The position numbers and the translations under genes were made by a program. Below the pieces are notes generated by a model that worked only from the letters and a program-made list of their open reading frames with translations, made no database searches and was not told the origin of the DNA. A stretch of 64,000 bases of DNA from Taxillus chinensis (lineage: Eukaryota > Streptophyta > Magnoliopsida > Santalales > Loranthaceae): positions 49,059,321 to 49,123,320 of the forward strand of contig CM042090.1 in assembly GCA_023512835.1 (NCBI GenBank). The letters run 5' to 3'. Below are positions 1 through 10,002 of this stretch, in pieces (within the stretch, counting starts at the first letter, position 1; the number at the start of each line of letters is the position of its first letter).

Positions 1-283
1 CTGTCCATTGGAGTGCTTAAACCCTTTTTTATTTTTAGAAATATAGATAAGAAGCTGCAAATAAAAAAACCTACAAAACAAAAACTGCAAAACCAAATAT
101 AAAGTTGAACACCACTGAGGAATTTCCTCAAACACCTTGTGAATGCTCCTGTAAAACATAACAGCAAACACACAAGCAACTCCAAACAATACTGAAAATA
201 GATTTATTGAAGTAAAAACACACCCAAAATCAATATTTCAACAAATTCAATTAATGTTGATTTTAAACAAACTATTAACCGTT

Positions 284-304
284 AAATCCTCGGCAACGAC
301 GCCA
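284..304 (-). other. R1 primer-binding site (tRNA-Asp-like)
   Basis: Read on the minus strand, three bases after the LTR end, the sequence is TGGCGTCGTTGCCGAGGA. This differs at two positions from the TGGCGCCGTTGCCGGGGA primer site typical of Athila/Tat gypsy elements, which pairs with the 3' end of tRNA-Asp. It fixes the LTR orientation and shows that the element body lies to the left. Confidence 0.7.
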
Positions 305-307
305 TTT

Positions 308-2066
308 TGACAGACAGATTTTTAACCTCTCTTTAACAGAGTTTAGTTAATGTCGTTTAAATCCATGCCAAACAATATTTTTAATCCCTAGATGCTTTCC
401 ATAGTGTAGTAGCAAGTAAGGAGTCGAACCCACAAAGATTGCTTGGATAAAAGTTTGATCAAACCACTGATTTACTAATGCTTTCTAAATTGTTTTGGTA
501 AACCAATTAACTTTTAAACTAAGAACTAATTTTTATTTTGTTTTTTGTAATTTTTAGATAGCAGAAATTCAGAATTGATACCAAGGGATTGAGGTTCTAG
601 AGTCACAAGTTCACCTCCCTATGCTAGTGCTTCTGATTTTATGGTTTTTTGGGGTTATTTTGATGACAACATGCTATATACTAACTAAGGAACTGTAAAT
701 GGTCATTGCAAGACCTTCTAAGTGTTGGCTGCTTGAATGATCATCACAGCAGTAACATACACAGCCAATATATCACACATATAAGAGGATAATGGTCACA
801 CCAATCATTAGCATGTCATGACTCTCATGTCTACCCCAGACTAGGGCTAAGAATACCTAGGTGTACAACCCAGATATTAAAAGATGAATAATAGATTCAT
901 AAAAACATGAAATTATCAATTAACAAACCCAGAATTCATAAAATCGTCACAACAACATAAGGAGGCTACATTGCTCCCCTAGAAAAGAGAATTATACACT
1001 CATAATAATCAAAATAATTTCAATAATAATCCACAAACCCATGAACAGAAGGGGGGAAAAGATAGATCGTCACCGTCTCCAGCCCTAATCTCCAGAGTAT
1101 ATAGCAGTGCTTGATCTCTTCAAGTCCAACTCTTGCAGAACACGTTCTGCCCTTCAAATCCCTTCTCTACCCGTCAGTCTTGCTCTCCTCTCCTCCAAGG
1201 TGGAGGAAGAACCCTAGATCCTCCCAGATATTCAATCCCCTAGAAAAGATGTGTTTCCCCCTTTATATAGGGCTACAGGTCATGCATAAGGTGTGCCCTA
1301 AGTGCCAGGTATTATCACTTATCAAAATGGCATAGTTTTGGTAAGTGACAACCATTCTTCCTTCCAACCTTAATAACACTCAAACCAAGCAGAATTTGGA
1401 CAGAGGTCTTTAGGGAAAAGTCATCAGCATAACAAAAGAAAGGCCACTATGTAAAAATATGGCTGCAAGTGATATGCACGTTACAATGGCCATATCTTGT
1501 GCACCTCTAAATGCTCTGAAATTTTTATGAGAGGTAGATGGCATCATTTGGAGAAATGTTTGTTTTTCACGTGATATAATATGAAGCCTCCTACTAGGTC
1601 AAAAAAATCAAATCCCAATATCACGTGCAAAATCATTTTTTGTCCTTTTGCTCTGAAATTTTTATGGGAGGTATAGGGCATCATTTGGAGAAACTTTTCC
1701 TTTTGCACGTGATATTAGTAAGGCCATCTTCATGGTCCAAAAAAATCAAAATGTGCTTGCTCAGCACTGACAGTGTGTGTAGAAGCCTTTTGTAGCCTTG
1801 TCACTTGTAGCCTAAAAAATGCCTCCTTTTGAGCTCATATTTGCCACAAGATTCCTCTTTAGTAGACAAGATGATCTAGCTGATTTGTTTGAGAAGGAAT
1901 CACGTAAAAACCTGTCAAAACAATTCAAAAACACACATATAGAACAATCAGTGTCTTCTTAAGGGCTTAAAGCAAATATCTATGAAATATGCGTAAATTA
2001 AGCTCCAGTCATGATCTTTAATTCCCTAAATATACACTAAAATAACGGCATAAATGCACATTATCA
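308..2066 (-). repeat. 5' LTR of R1
   Basis: A 1,759-bp LTR bounded by TGATAA...TCTGTCA in minus-strand reading. It aligns by eye along its length with the solo LTR at 27806-29275: identical last 14 bases, the shared GGTTCGAC..CTTAC block near the 3' end, and the same promoter region. It carries several cacgtga motifs on the U3 side and a TATA box. There are no coding ORFs; the short ORF at 1111-1335 on the plus strand is antisense to the LTR transcript and is not a gene. Confidence 0.8.
1262..1268 (-). promoter_or_regulatory. TATA box of R1 LTR
   Basis: The minus strand reads CCCTATATAAAGG, a good TATA box in the middle of the LTR. It occupies the same relative place as the TATAAATA box of the related LTR at 28396-28403, and lies downstream of the conserved imperfect ACGT palindrome. 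Confidence 0.55.
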
Positions 2067-2339
2067 CCAACTTGATGTCTCTTGGTGCCAGTTGTAAAAA
2101 TGTTCTAAATCTTATATGTAGAGCAAGGCTCTAGTGTTAAAACTTGTACTTGACATTTGTGCTAATATAAGTTTTCTCGCTTTCAAGCATTCTCTACAAC
2201 TTCCATAAATCATTGTCCGTTGTCTCGAACGACTCTAAACACTCACTCGAACTTAAAAAGGCTTACTTAGTTTACGAAGTTTCCGCTAAGTGACTAAGTG
2301 CCGCATGAGTTAGCTCATCGTAAGACTAACTCCGTGACA
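2067..2339 (+). repeat. 3' part of gypsy1 5' LTR
   Basis: Nearly identical to 60249-60490. Both start CCAACTTGAT and end CTCCGTGACA. The left copy has about 33 bp more (near 2276-2312) than the right, a small indel beside short repeats. The rest of this LTR lies beyond R1 and outside the window. Confidence 0.85.
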
Positions 2340-2341
2340 GG

Positions 2342-2353
2342 TGGTATCAGAGC
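2342..2353 (+). other. gypsy1 primer-binding site (tRNA-iMet)
   Basis: TGGTATCAGAGC lies two bases after the LTR end GTGACA. It is complementary to the 3' end of plant initiator tRNA-Met and marks the start of minus-strand DNA synthesis. Confidence 0.9.
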
Positions 2354-3422
2354 CAATTACGTCTAGTCGTAATTTGGTTGGTTGGGAAAAAGAGTCGAGG
2401 CAATGGCACACGAGGAAGGGTTTTCTGCAATAGAGGAACTGCACATGGAGCAGTAACATGGCCGTGGGCGTGAGGAGGTGCGTACTCTAGCACCACCGAA
2501 ACATGGGAAATCCAAGATGATGCTCAAGGATCCCATGGAAGCTCGAATTTTGTTGTTGGAAGGGAGTCTCACAGTCGTGAACTCCTTGGTTGGGGAACTT
2601 AGCGATCAAGTCGACAACTTGATTGCGGAAAACGTGGAAATCGCTAAAGCCGCGAATGTTATGATCCGTGAATGCAGCCAATCGTTCAAGGGGAAAATCA
2701 AAGCGCTCAACGAGAATCTGTCTGACCTACAAAAATATGTGGAATGTGAGATCCACGACATCCATAGGAAGATGGAAGTGTTCCACCGACACATTCCGCA
2801 GTCGGTGGGAAATGCTGGGCCGAGTGTTACGACCGGTGGACACGGTCCCGTACTGAAAGTTCCGAAACCAGCGATGCACAATGGTACTTGCAATGCCATT
2901 GTGGTGGAAAATTTCATATTCGGCATAGAAAAACATTTCGAGGCCATGGCCCGGATAAGCAATGCCCCAATCTTCTTTCGAGAAGCGGCCCAACTATGGT
3001 GGCAACGGAAGCATATTGACTGGGAGAAGGGGCTTTGCATAATCGATACATGGGAACAATTCAAAGCGGAATTACACAACCATTTCATCCCGCATAATAC
3101 GGAGACGGAAATTCAAGGAAAATTGCGTCGACTACGGCAAATTGGTAGTGTTCCCGAATACATCAAGGAGTTCACTACTCTTATGCTAGAAATCAACAAT
3201 ATGTATTCTAATTTCCTATTTTACTTCAAGGACGGCCTAAAAGAATGGGCGAGAGTAGAACTGGATCAGCGCAATGCACAAACATTAGACAATGCCATTG
3301 CAGCCGCTGAAATGTTGGTCGATTACTCGCCCCAATCGAAATTTATGAAAAAGCCGTACACGGGTAAAAGTGGGGGAGACAAGGGCGGACCAAAAAAGGA
3401 TGTTGGCCACAAGGAGGGTGGA

Positions 3423-3652
3423 TGTTGGACCTCAGCCAGGGCACTCCCTATCACAATATTGTCCGCTTTGGCACTCGTGTGCCCACCCATGGGCCGCAGC
3501 CCGCACGGATTTGTTTCTAACGAGCCGCGACCCGTTAAAATGCGTTGTGACAAAGTGCACATGAGCTTCCTCATTAGGATGACCTCAATGTTCGCCCTAA
3601 CCGATGTAGGATTGTTCTTTGGGACTCCCCACAGGAGGCTAGAGACCTAACA
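3423..3652 (-). repeat. TRIM 3' LTR
   Basis: The 230-bp repeat runs TGTTGGACC...CCTAACA, with a 7-base near-inverted terminus. It is the 3' LTR in minus-strand orientation, because the polypurine tract abuts its 3652 end. Confidence 0.88.
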
Positions 3653-3703
3653 GTCTCCCCCCAATCCCACCACCGATCTTGAGGACCTAGCTCTGATGCC
3701 ACT

Positions 3704-3933
3704 TGTTGGACCTCGGCTAGGGCACTCACTATCACAATATTGTCCGCTTTGGCACTCGCGCGCCCACCCATGGGCCGCAGCCCGCACGGATTTGTTTCTA
3801 ATGGGCCGTGACCCGTTAAAACGCATTGTGACAAGGTGCACATGAGCCTCTTCATTAGGACGACCTCAATGTTCGCCCTAACCAATGTGAGATTGTTCTT
3901 TGGGACTCCCTGCAGGAGGTTAGAGACCCAATA
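3704..3933 (-). repeat. TRIM 5' LTR
   Basis: The second 230-bp copy, the same length as the first. Its end is decayed to CCCAATA from CCTAACA. The primer site lies next to its 3704 end, which makes this the 5' LTR on the minus strand. Confidence 0.88.
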
Positions 3934-4064
3934 GTGGACATCCAAAACCCTCGAGCTCGTCAAATTACAAATCGAAGTTCTTCGCACAGAAGAAAGAGGC
4001 ACCGAGGTCGTACTTCATTTGCGACGGGCCGCGCCGGACTAGAGATTGTCCGAACTACAAGGCG

Positions 4065-4472
4065 ATGAATGCCATTGTTACGAAATATAATAAAGAGAAG
4101 GCTGAGGAGCCTCAAGTTGACTTGGGAGCCATCCAACACTTGAGCACTCTCTCGAAGCTCTTCTCTCTGAAGGACACGAAAGAGAAAAATTTGCTATATG
4201 TGGACATAGCTGTTAGGGGCCAAACTGTGGGCGCAATGCTTGATACGGGAGCGACCCACAACTTCATTGATCTACAAGAGGCCAAGCGGCTAGGCCTAAA
4301 ATTATCCGAAGGAACTAGCACGATCAAAGCGGTGAACTCGCAAGCCAAACTAGTCCACGGTATAGCAAAGGGCATAATGGTGAAAATCGGAGATTGGCAA
4401 GGAAAGCTCGACTTCACTGTCATTCAGATGGATGATTTTAAGATGGTGTTGGGACTTACTTTCTTTTGTTAA
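4065..4472 (+). pseudogene. pol: gypsy1 aspartic protease domain
   Basis: Retropepsin-like aspartic protease that would cut Gag-Pol. The DTGATHNFI active-site motif is at about residue 60 of this open stretch (GAT codon 4242-4244), followed by the expected hydrophobic strand and a VLGLTFF end (family form is a VLGMDWL-type motif). The region upstream includes the linker after the zinc knuckle. The active site is intact, but the frame closes with TAA at 4470 and reopens later. It is part of the gypsy1 polyprotein, not a separate gene. Confidence 0.8.
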
Positions 4473-4493
4473 GCACTGGCATTTCCTATTCTA

Positions 4494-5890
4494 GTGTCAA
4501 GTTCCCTTGTGATCCTCGACAATCAGAAGATTCGAGTGATCGCACTCAAAGGCATGCGGAAGTCGAGTGCACCGATAATTTCCGCCATGGAATTTAAACA
4601 GGGACTCAAGCAAGACCCGAGTTATATGGTTTCGATGAGGGAACTGATGGAGGAGGAAGGGTTGGCGACTCCTACTCCAACATTGCCTGAGCTAGTGGAA
4701 GCGGTCCTAAACGAGTTTAAAGAGGTCAAGCCTTCGGAGCTACTGAAGCGGCTACCGCCGAAGCGAGATGTGGATCACCACATCGAGTTGGAGCCTGGCA
4801 TGAAGCCGCTAGCCATGTCGCCTTATCGCATGGCACCCCCGGAGTTAGCGGAATTACGGAAACAACTCCAAGATTTGATCGAGTTGGGTTATGTCTGACC
4901 ATCGAAGGCCCCATTTGGCACCCCGATGCTATTTCAAAAGAAAAATGATGGCGGACTAAGAATGTGCATCAACTACTGGGCGTTGAACAAGATCACTATA
5001 AAAAATAAGTACCCAATACCTTTGATAGCGGACTTGTTTGACTAACTCGGTAAGGTGAGGTACTTCACAAAGATGGACCTGCCGTCGGGATATTACCTAG
5101 TCTAGATAACGGAAGGGGACAAGATATGGAGCGTTTAAATTTTTAATCATGCCTTTCGGCCTCACCAATGCACCGGCCACTTTCTATACGCTAATGAACA
5201 AGGTACTTCATCCGTCCTTGACAAATTTGTCATTGTTTATTTGGATGAAATTGTTGTGTACAGCAACACGCTTAGGGAGCATGTTGCACACCTAAACTAA
5301 GTCTTCCAAGTGTTGCGGAAAAATGATCTATATGTCAAGAAGGAGAAGTGCTCATTTGCGAGACAGGAGGTGGACTTTCTCGGACACCACATCAAGGACG
5401 GGAAGCTAATGATGGATCCGGTGAAGGTGCAAGCCATCCAAAAATGGGAGCCACCAACAAAAGTCCCAGAGATACGATCGTTCTTGGGACTCATAAACTA
5501 CTATCGTCGGTTCATTAAGGGTTACTCCGCCATTGCAACACCCTTAACCGACTTGCTGAAGAAGAATCATCCATGGCACTGGGCGGACGAGTGCCAAGCC
5601 TCCTTCGAGCAATTGAAGCAAGCAATCTCGGAGGAGCCTGTTATGGTGCTGCCTGATTATGATAAACCCTTCGAAGTCCACACAGATGCATCTGACTATG
5701 CTATAAGGGGAGTTATAAAGCAGGATAGACATCCAATCGCCTACGAGACAATGTTGTAACGAGTTACTTCCAATCGTAGAAGAAGCTGAGCCCCCAAGCA
5801 AGCTCTGTGGCAGGACTTCTTGGCAGAATTCGATCACAAGTTGCAATATAAGTCTAGCAAGGCGAATGTTGTAGCCGATGCACATAGTTG
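4494..5890 (+). pseudogene. pol: gypsy1 reverse transcriptase / RNase H, decayed
   Basis: The start of RT is recognisable from a PPKRDVDHHIELEPG motif (about 4756) and YRMAPPELAELRKQL. RT continues past TGA at 4896 through fragments [24 protein letters not shown] and [13 protein letters not shown]. The catalytic Y-x-D-D box reads YLDE, so the second Asp is Glu. There are several stops (for example TAA near 5044, TAG near 5104) and frameshifts. From 5310 the frame is open through the RT thumb ([18 protein letters not shown]) into RNase H ([12 protein letters not shown]). After 5757 about 30 codons of RNase H are missing before WQDFLAEFDHKLQYK. This is a dead enzyme. Confidence 0.82.
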
Positions 5891-6196
5891 AAAGGCAGAA
5901 CTAGCAGCCTTGTCCTCCACTAACACCGCAAGGAGCGACTTCCTTGATCGAATCAAGGAAGGTATGGCACATGACCCTGTGGCCAACAACTTGCTTAAGT
6001 TGGCTACTGAAGGAAAGACTCATTGATTTTGGGTCAAAGACGGTGTACTAATGACGGTTGGCCAGCGAGTCTTCGTTCCGAGATGGGGGAATTTACGGAA
6101 AGATATCATGAAAGAGTGTTATGATGCATTCTAGAGCCCTTGCTGATTCCTGAACGATCGTGGGAAAGTGTCTCGATGGATTTCATAGTGGCCCTA
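5891..6196 (+). pseudogene. pol: gypsy1 integrase, N-terminal part with zinc finger deleted
   Basis: Decayed coding sequence continues after RNase H: a SDFLDRIKEGMAHDPVA linker, then RWGNLRKDIMKECYDAF. It joins directly to LLIPERSWESVSMDFIVAL, the start of the catalytic core with the first Asp. The whole HHCC zinc-binding region normally found between these is absent, an internal deletion near 6133. The coding sequence is cut at 6196 by element A and resumes at 57252. The CCCTA at 6192-6196 is the left target duplication. Confidence 0.75.
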
Positions 6197-7631
6197 TGTT
6201 GGATCAAGCCTAGAATTTGGATGATGCAGATAAAACCCTATGTAATTTGATTTGAGACATTGCATGTTTATTCTTAAGTTATTTCAGAAGATATAATCTT
6301 AATCCGGACGTTCACTCGTGAAAGCAAAGCTGAGGAGAGGATACATAATCCTGATCCGGACAAACGTGAGTGTCGTCAAACACTTGGTAAATAACCAAGT
6401 CTACACTTCATACGGAATAAGGATCATTCATACGGACTAATCACTTAAAGCTATGAACTAAAGAATCTGCGTCTAATAGTTTAAATGGACTAAATCAAAC
6501 AGATGCAGAATAAGAATCCTAGTCTACATCAGGCACGGAGTGAGAGAAAGTTATCGCGGAATAAAAAGCTAAGTCTTCCACTCAAGCGGACTAAGGACAA
6601 GAAGACACAGAGTAAGGAATCCAAGTCTTTCATACATGCGGAGTAAGGAACGACTTGTGCGGAATAAGGACCCAAGTCCTTTATTTGCACGGAGTAAGGA
6701 AAATAGATGTGGAGTAAGGAATTCGAACCTTTTACTCATACGGAGTAAGGATGCGCTGATACGGAATAAGCCATCTGGATTTTACCTCATCCGGAGTAAG
6801 GAACTCATGCGGATTAAGGAAGCGCTCATACGGAGTAAGCTCTTCGGACTTCTCGTTGATACGGAGTAAGGAAGCGTTAACACGGAATAAGGATTCTAGT
6901 ATCAAATTAACATGGAGTAAGCAACCATTGACACGGAGTAAGGATCCGAGCTTCATTAACACGGAGTAAGGAACTTTATGACGGATTAAGAAGATGCTAC
7001 TTCAACTTATCATCTTCGCATTCAATTTTTCAGCTCGGTGTGTCCCGATGTAAGACAAACTCATTGAAAACCTAAAGCATCTTACACGTGGATCACACGG
7101 ATATGTAGACATAACTTTAACTGCACTTGGGAAGTCGCAACGACACTTATGCTTTACAAGCCCAAGATCTTGAGCTCCACATCCGCAACAATCATGGTAG
7201 AGAGTTTTCCGAGGAACAGTCAATGCTGCACGTTGCTCGGAAGAACTAGTTCCAAAGATATTTTTCACGGATGGCTATATATATTAACACTTGTATATTT
7301 TATAATAAACATATATGAGCGCGCAAGGTGTAATAGAGAAATATATACATGTGTGTATGTACAAGAGCTTATATAGAGATATTATTGGCTAGTGTGTAAG
7401 AAACTGAAAACAGAGTGTAAGAGATTTGTTCAGTAGATCGAAAATCTTTATAAGCTTTAATCTGCTTTTACTTTTTGTAATTATCTCTTGATAATAAAAT
7501 AAAATACTTCTACTATCTGGTTATCTTCCGCATTGATTATATCTCTTGACCAGATAAGTGTTGTGCCAGAGACGATCGAAGAGTTTTTGATAAGAGCTTA
7601 TTCACCCCCTCTAGGCTCCCAAGGACCAACA
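6197..7631 (+). repeat. 5' LTR of element A
   Basis: A 1,435-bp LTR, TGTTGG...CCAACA. The U3 stretch 6540-6985 is packed with copies of a CGGAGTAAGGA-type motif (ACGGAATAAGG, GCGGAGTAAGG and similar), mostly at irregular spacing. It ends before AGTGGTATCAGAGC. The last bases CCAACA differ from CCATCA in elements B and C, so A belongs to a sister subfamily. It contains AATAAAATAAAA near 7494, a possible poly(A) signal. Confidence 0.92.
7276..7283 (+). promoter_or_regulatory. TATA-like box in element A LTR
   Basis: GGCTATATATATTAAC is the only strong TATA-like sequence downstream of the CGGAGTAAGG array. It is conserved in the 3' LTR near 47958. Elements B and C have TATAAATAT at the equivalent place, after GAATGTTT. 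Confidence 0.45.
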
Positions 7632-7633
7632 AG

Positions 7634-7645
7634 TGGTATCAGAGC
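7634..7645 (+). other. Element A primer-binding site (tRNA-iMet)
   Basis: TGGTATCAGAGC lies two bases downstream of the 5' LTR end. It is complementary to the initiator tRNA-Met 3' end, the usual primer of copia elements. Confidence 0.92.
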
Positions 7646-7691
7646 AAGTCTACCTGATCAAAGTAGAGATCCCATTCTTTCTCTCTCAATA

Positions 7692-10002
7692 ATGGCCGAA
7701 TAAAGTAGTATGCTGTTCAACGCTTGCCTCAACTCCGGAGGTGCACAAGAGCCCCTCCCCAACCGAAGCAGCAGCGAAAATGTCGATCCGAGCACAAGTG
7801 CTTAACCTGCTACTCCCGTTGCTCCTCAACAACAGAGTTCTGGTTTCATTCTGACCAAACTGCCAAAAGTTCACACCTGAGCTTTTCTCCCAGTGGAAAG
7901 CACGCATGAGAATGTTCATGATATGTCATGATCATCGCATGTGGCCATATCTTCATAAGGAGCTACCTATTCTGATGACAATCAGAGAAAATGTAGTGAG
8001 TAGGCCAAAGACTGATGCTGAGCTCACCAATGAGGAAAGAGCCTAGCAGTATGCTAGCGAAAAGGCTCCGGCATATGTAATATCTTCTTTGGACGCCGAA
8101 GCTCTCACGGACGTCCAAGGCTGCGTGACAGCGAAAGCTATCTGGGATAAATTGACAATCCTCTATGAGGGAAGTCAGTCCCAAATGCGGAACGTCATCT
8201 GTGCTCTCAGATAGAACTTTGAGAGCTTTAATCATAAACCTAGCGAATCCCTCGAAAGCATCTATCGGAGATTCGGCAAGCTCATTCTTGAGCTGAAAAC
8301 TATCAATGAGCACTACACTCAATTCCAAATCAATGACAAGTTTTTCTGCTCCTTGCCGGATCGCTACTACTCCAAGCAACTCCATATGCAAGCGAACAAG
8401 AACTGGCAGTATGCTCCCCACGAAGAACTATATGGAGACCTACGAACTCATGAGGTCAGGTTCAAATACTCTGATCAAGATGAGAAAATAGCTCGGAAAG
8501 AAAAGGGAGTAGCTTTTAAAGCTACGGAATGTCTTAATATACAATGGGATGATGATACGGAAGAGTCAGAGAACTCTGACTCAGACGCTGAAGAAGAAAT
8601 AGCTCTTCTGCTCAAATCCTTCGAGCGATTCTTGCGGAAAAGCAGAAAAGGATTCAGAAGCGGCTCCTCATCATCATCCATAAGGAAGGAGCAACCGGAG
8701 TCTAGTTCCCGAGAATGCTACAACTGTGGGAAACCCGGTCACTGGGCCAAAGACTGTAAATCTAAATGAAAGATGGCCGATAAAAGTGACAAGGTTAAAC
8801 CCCGACGCTCCACCTCAGAAAGCAGCAAGGACAAAAGGAAGGCGTTCGTCACGAAGTACATCAGTGGCTCGGAAGAAGAGGAGGAATCCTCTGATGATGA
8901 GCTAACCCCGAAGCCGAACATCTGTCTTATGGAAAATACTTAGGTACCTTCTATCTCTGAGCTCATGAGTAAATTAGAATCTTTTACTGCTGAACGTGAT
9001 CATGAAAAGAATGAGAGACTAATAATTACTCAAATGTACAAAGATATGGATGGTTAAGCTAAACGTCTTGAATTTACTGTTGCAAGACTTGAAAAAGACA
9101 AAGCTAATTTTAGGAGTAAAGAGGCTTGGTATCACGATCTAGGAGCAGAAAATCATTTGATAAATACCAACCTAAATGGCTTAACTGTTAATCTGAAAAG
9201 ACTCAAGAACGAACTTGAAAAGGAAAAGGAAATAAATCTTAAGTGGCTAAAATCGGGAGAAATAGCCTCTACGTTTAGGATTGATCCGGACGATATCCGA
9301 GTTAAATCTGGCCTTGGCTCCGAACCATCAACCTCCACATAAGCTACTAAGTGTCCCTCGGATTTCATTCTGAAACTAACCAACCTTTATCCTGTTAGTA
9401 CATTTAAACCATTGAGTGGTTTCATTTCCGGGTGGCACCATAGTCTATGACTGTGGAAGAGAGGCTATTACTGCTGATCCCGAAGTAGTAACACCCATAC
9501 CTAACGATGAAGGGAAGGCTGCTGCAGTTAAAGCCGAAACTGTAGTACCCAGAAAGAAAGGAAAGGCTAAGGCTGACGCATCTAGGGCCAATAACGCATC
9601 ACCCAATCGCAAAGGACTAGGCCATAGGGAACAATGTAGAAAACCTGTAAAACCTAAGAAACCTATATCCCCTGTTTGTGCTCCGCATCATAGTATCTGT
9701 ACCATCTGTAGAGAAATAGGCCATTATCACTATAAGTGTTAGAGTCTATTTGATGACTGGCTTTGTAATCAAGTTCATATTAATAAAGATCAGTTCATCA
9801 AAAAGGGTTTTTCTAGCAAATTTAAATCTGAATCTCAAAGGAGTAACTCTCCCAAGAAAACCCGAATAAAAGAAGCAACTGACACAAACAAAGTAAAGTC
9901 AACTTGAAAAGCTAAAGTTCCTAACAAAGCAAATCCAGAACTATTGACACTATAGTTATTTCTCCTAACCGCCCGAAACAAGTATGGGCACCAAAAGTGT
10001 AA
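7692..10002 (+). pseudogene. gag: Element A gag, heavily decayed
   Basis: ATG at 7692 matches the starts in B and C (MAEE.. in B), but a TAA follows at the fourth codon and frameshifts are frequent. The best open stretch is 8353-8769: gag core end, an acidic Ser/Asp/Glu run, and a zinc knuckle CYNCGKPGHWAKDC (CX2CX4HX4C) near 8716-8757. A second knuckle, CTICREIGHYHYKC, lies near 9700-9741 in the stretch 9416-9742. Two knuckles and the long basic tail fit Sirevirus Gag. The gene ends KQVWAPKV-TAA (10000-10002), the same in-frame stop as in B and C, with the protease following in the same frame. Confidence 0.8.

Larger units (their letters stand above)
1..2066 (-). mobile_element. Athila/Tat-like Ty3/gypsy element R1, 5' end only
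   Basis: The minus-strand reading starts at 2066 with TGATAATG, runs through a 1.76-kb LTR to TCTGTCA at 308, then reaches a primer-binding site and leader (307 down to 1) that leaves the window. The leader is A-rich with no ORF I can recognise. The same LTR family occurs as a solo LTR at 27806-29275, which confirms the ends. The element sits in the 5' LTR of gypsy1, directly before CCAACTTGAT. The far LTR and the other target-duplication copy are outside the window. The lineage is inferred from LTR type and primer site only. Confidence 0.75.
3423..3933 (-). mobile_element. TRIM (terminal-repeat retrotransposon in miniature), 511 bp
   Basis: Two 230-bp direct repeats (3423-3652 and 3704-3933) flank only 51 bp. 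In minus-strand reading there is an iMet-type primer site TGGCATCAGAGC (plus 3690-3701, one mismatch, two bases from the LTR) and a GGGGGGAG polypurine tract (plus 3655-3662) next to the other LTR. The 5-bp target duplication GTGGA is perfect (3418-3422 and 3934-3938). It has no coding capacity, so it must have been mobilised in trans. The LTRs differ at roughly 22 of 230 positions by eye, so the insertion is old. It splits gypsy1 gag just before the zinc knuckle. Confidence 0.92.
2403..4060 (+). pseudogene. gag: gypsy1 gag, broken by stops and a TRIM insertion
   Basis: Gag is the capsid/nucleocapsid precursor. An ATG at 2403 opens the frame and a TAA follows at 2454. The frame is then open from 2457 to the TRIM at 3423. 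It contains a coiled-coil N-terminus and the retrotransposon gag core, with AAQLWWQRKH, a WEQFKAELHNHF segment and a VPEYIKEFTTLML segment. After the TRIM, gag resumes at 3939 and reaches a nucleocapsid zinc knuckle (about 4008-4047, read YFICDGPRRTRDCP). The family pattern is CX2CX3HX4C, so here the first Cys is Tyr and the His is Arg. Two of four zinc ligands are lost, and the gene cannot make normal Gag. The long ORF 2478-3650 is a chimera running into the TRIM. Confidence 0.8.

Noticed and set aside
405..445. tRNA-like GTCGAACCC block (also 29155-29165)
   Set aside because: It resembles a T-loop, but no cloverleaf can be drawn and the block is part of a conserved LTR 3' end in both R copies.
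3423..3933. Simple tandem duplication or SINE in gypsy1 gag
   Set aside because: Primer site, polypurine tract, TG..CA-like ends and a perfect 5-bp target duplication show an LTR-type (TRIM) insertion instead.
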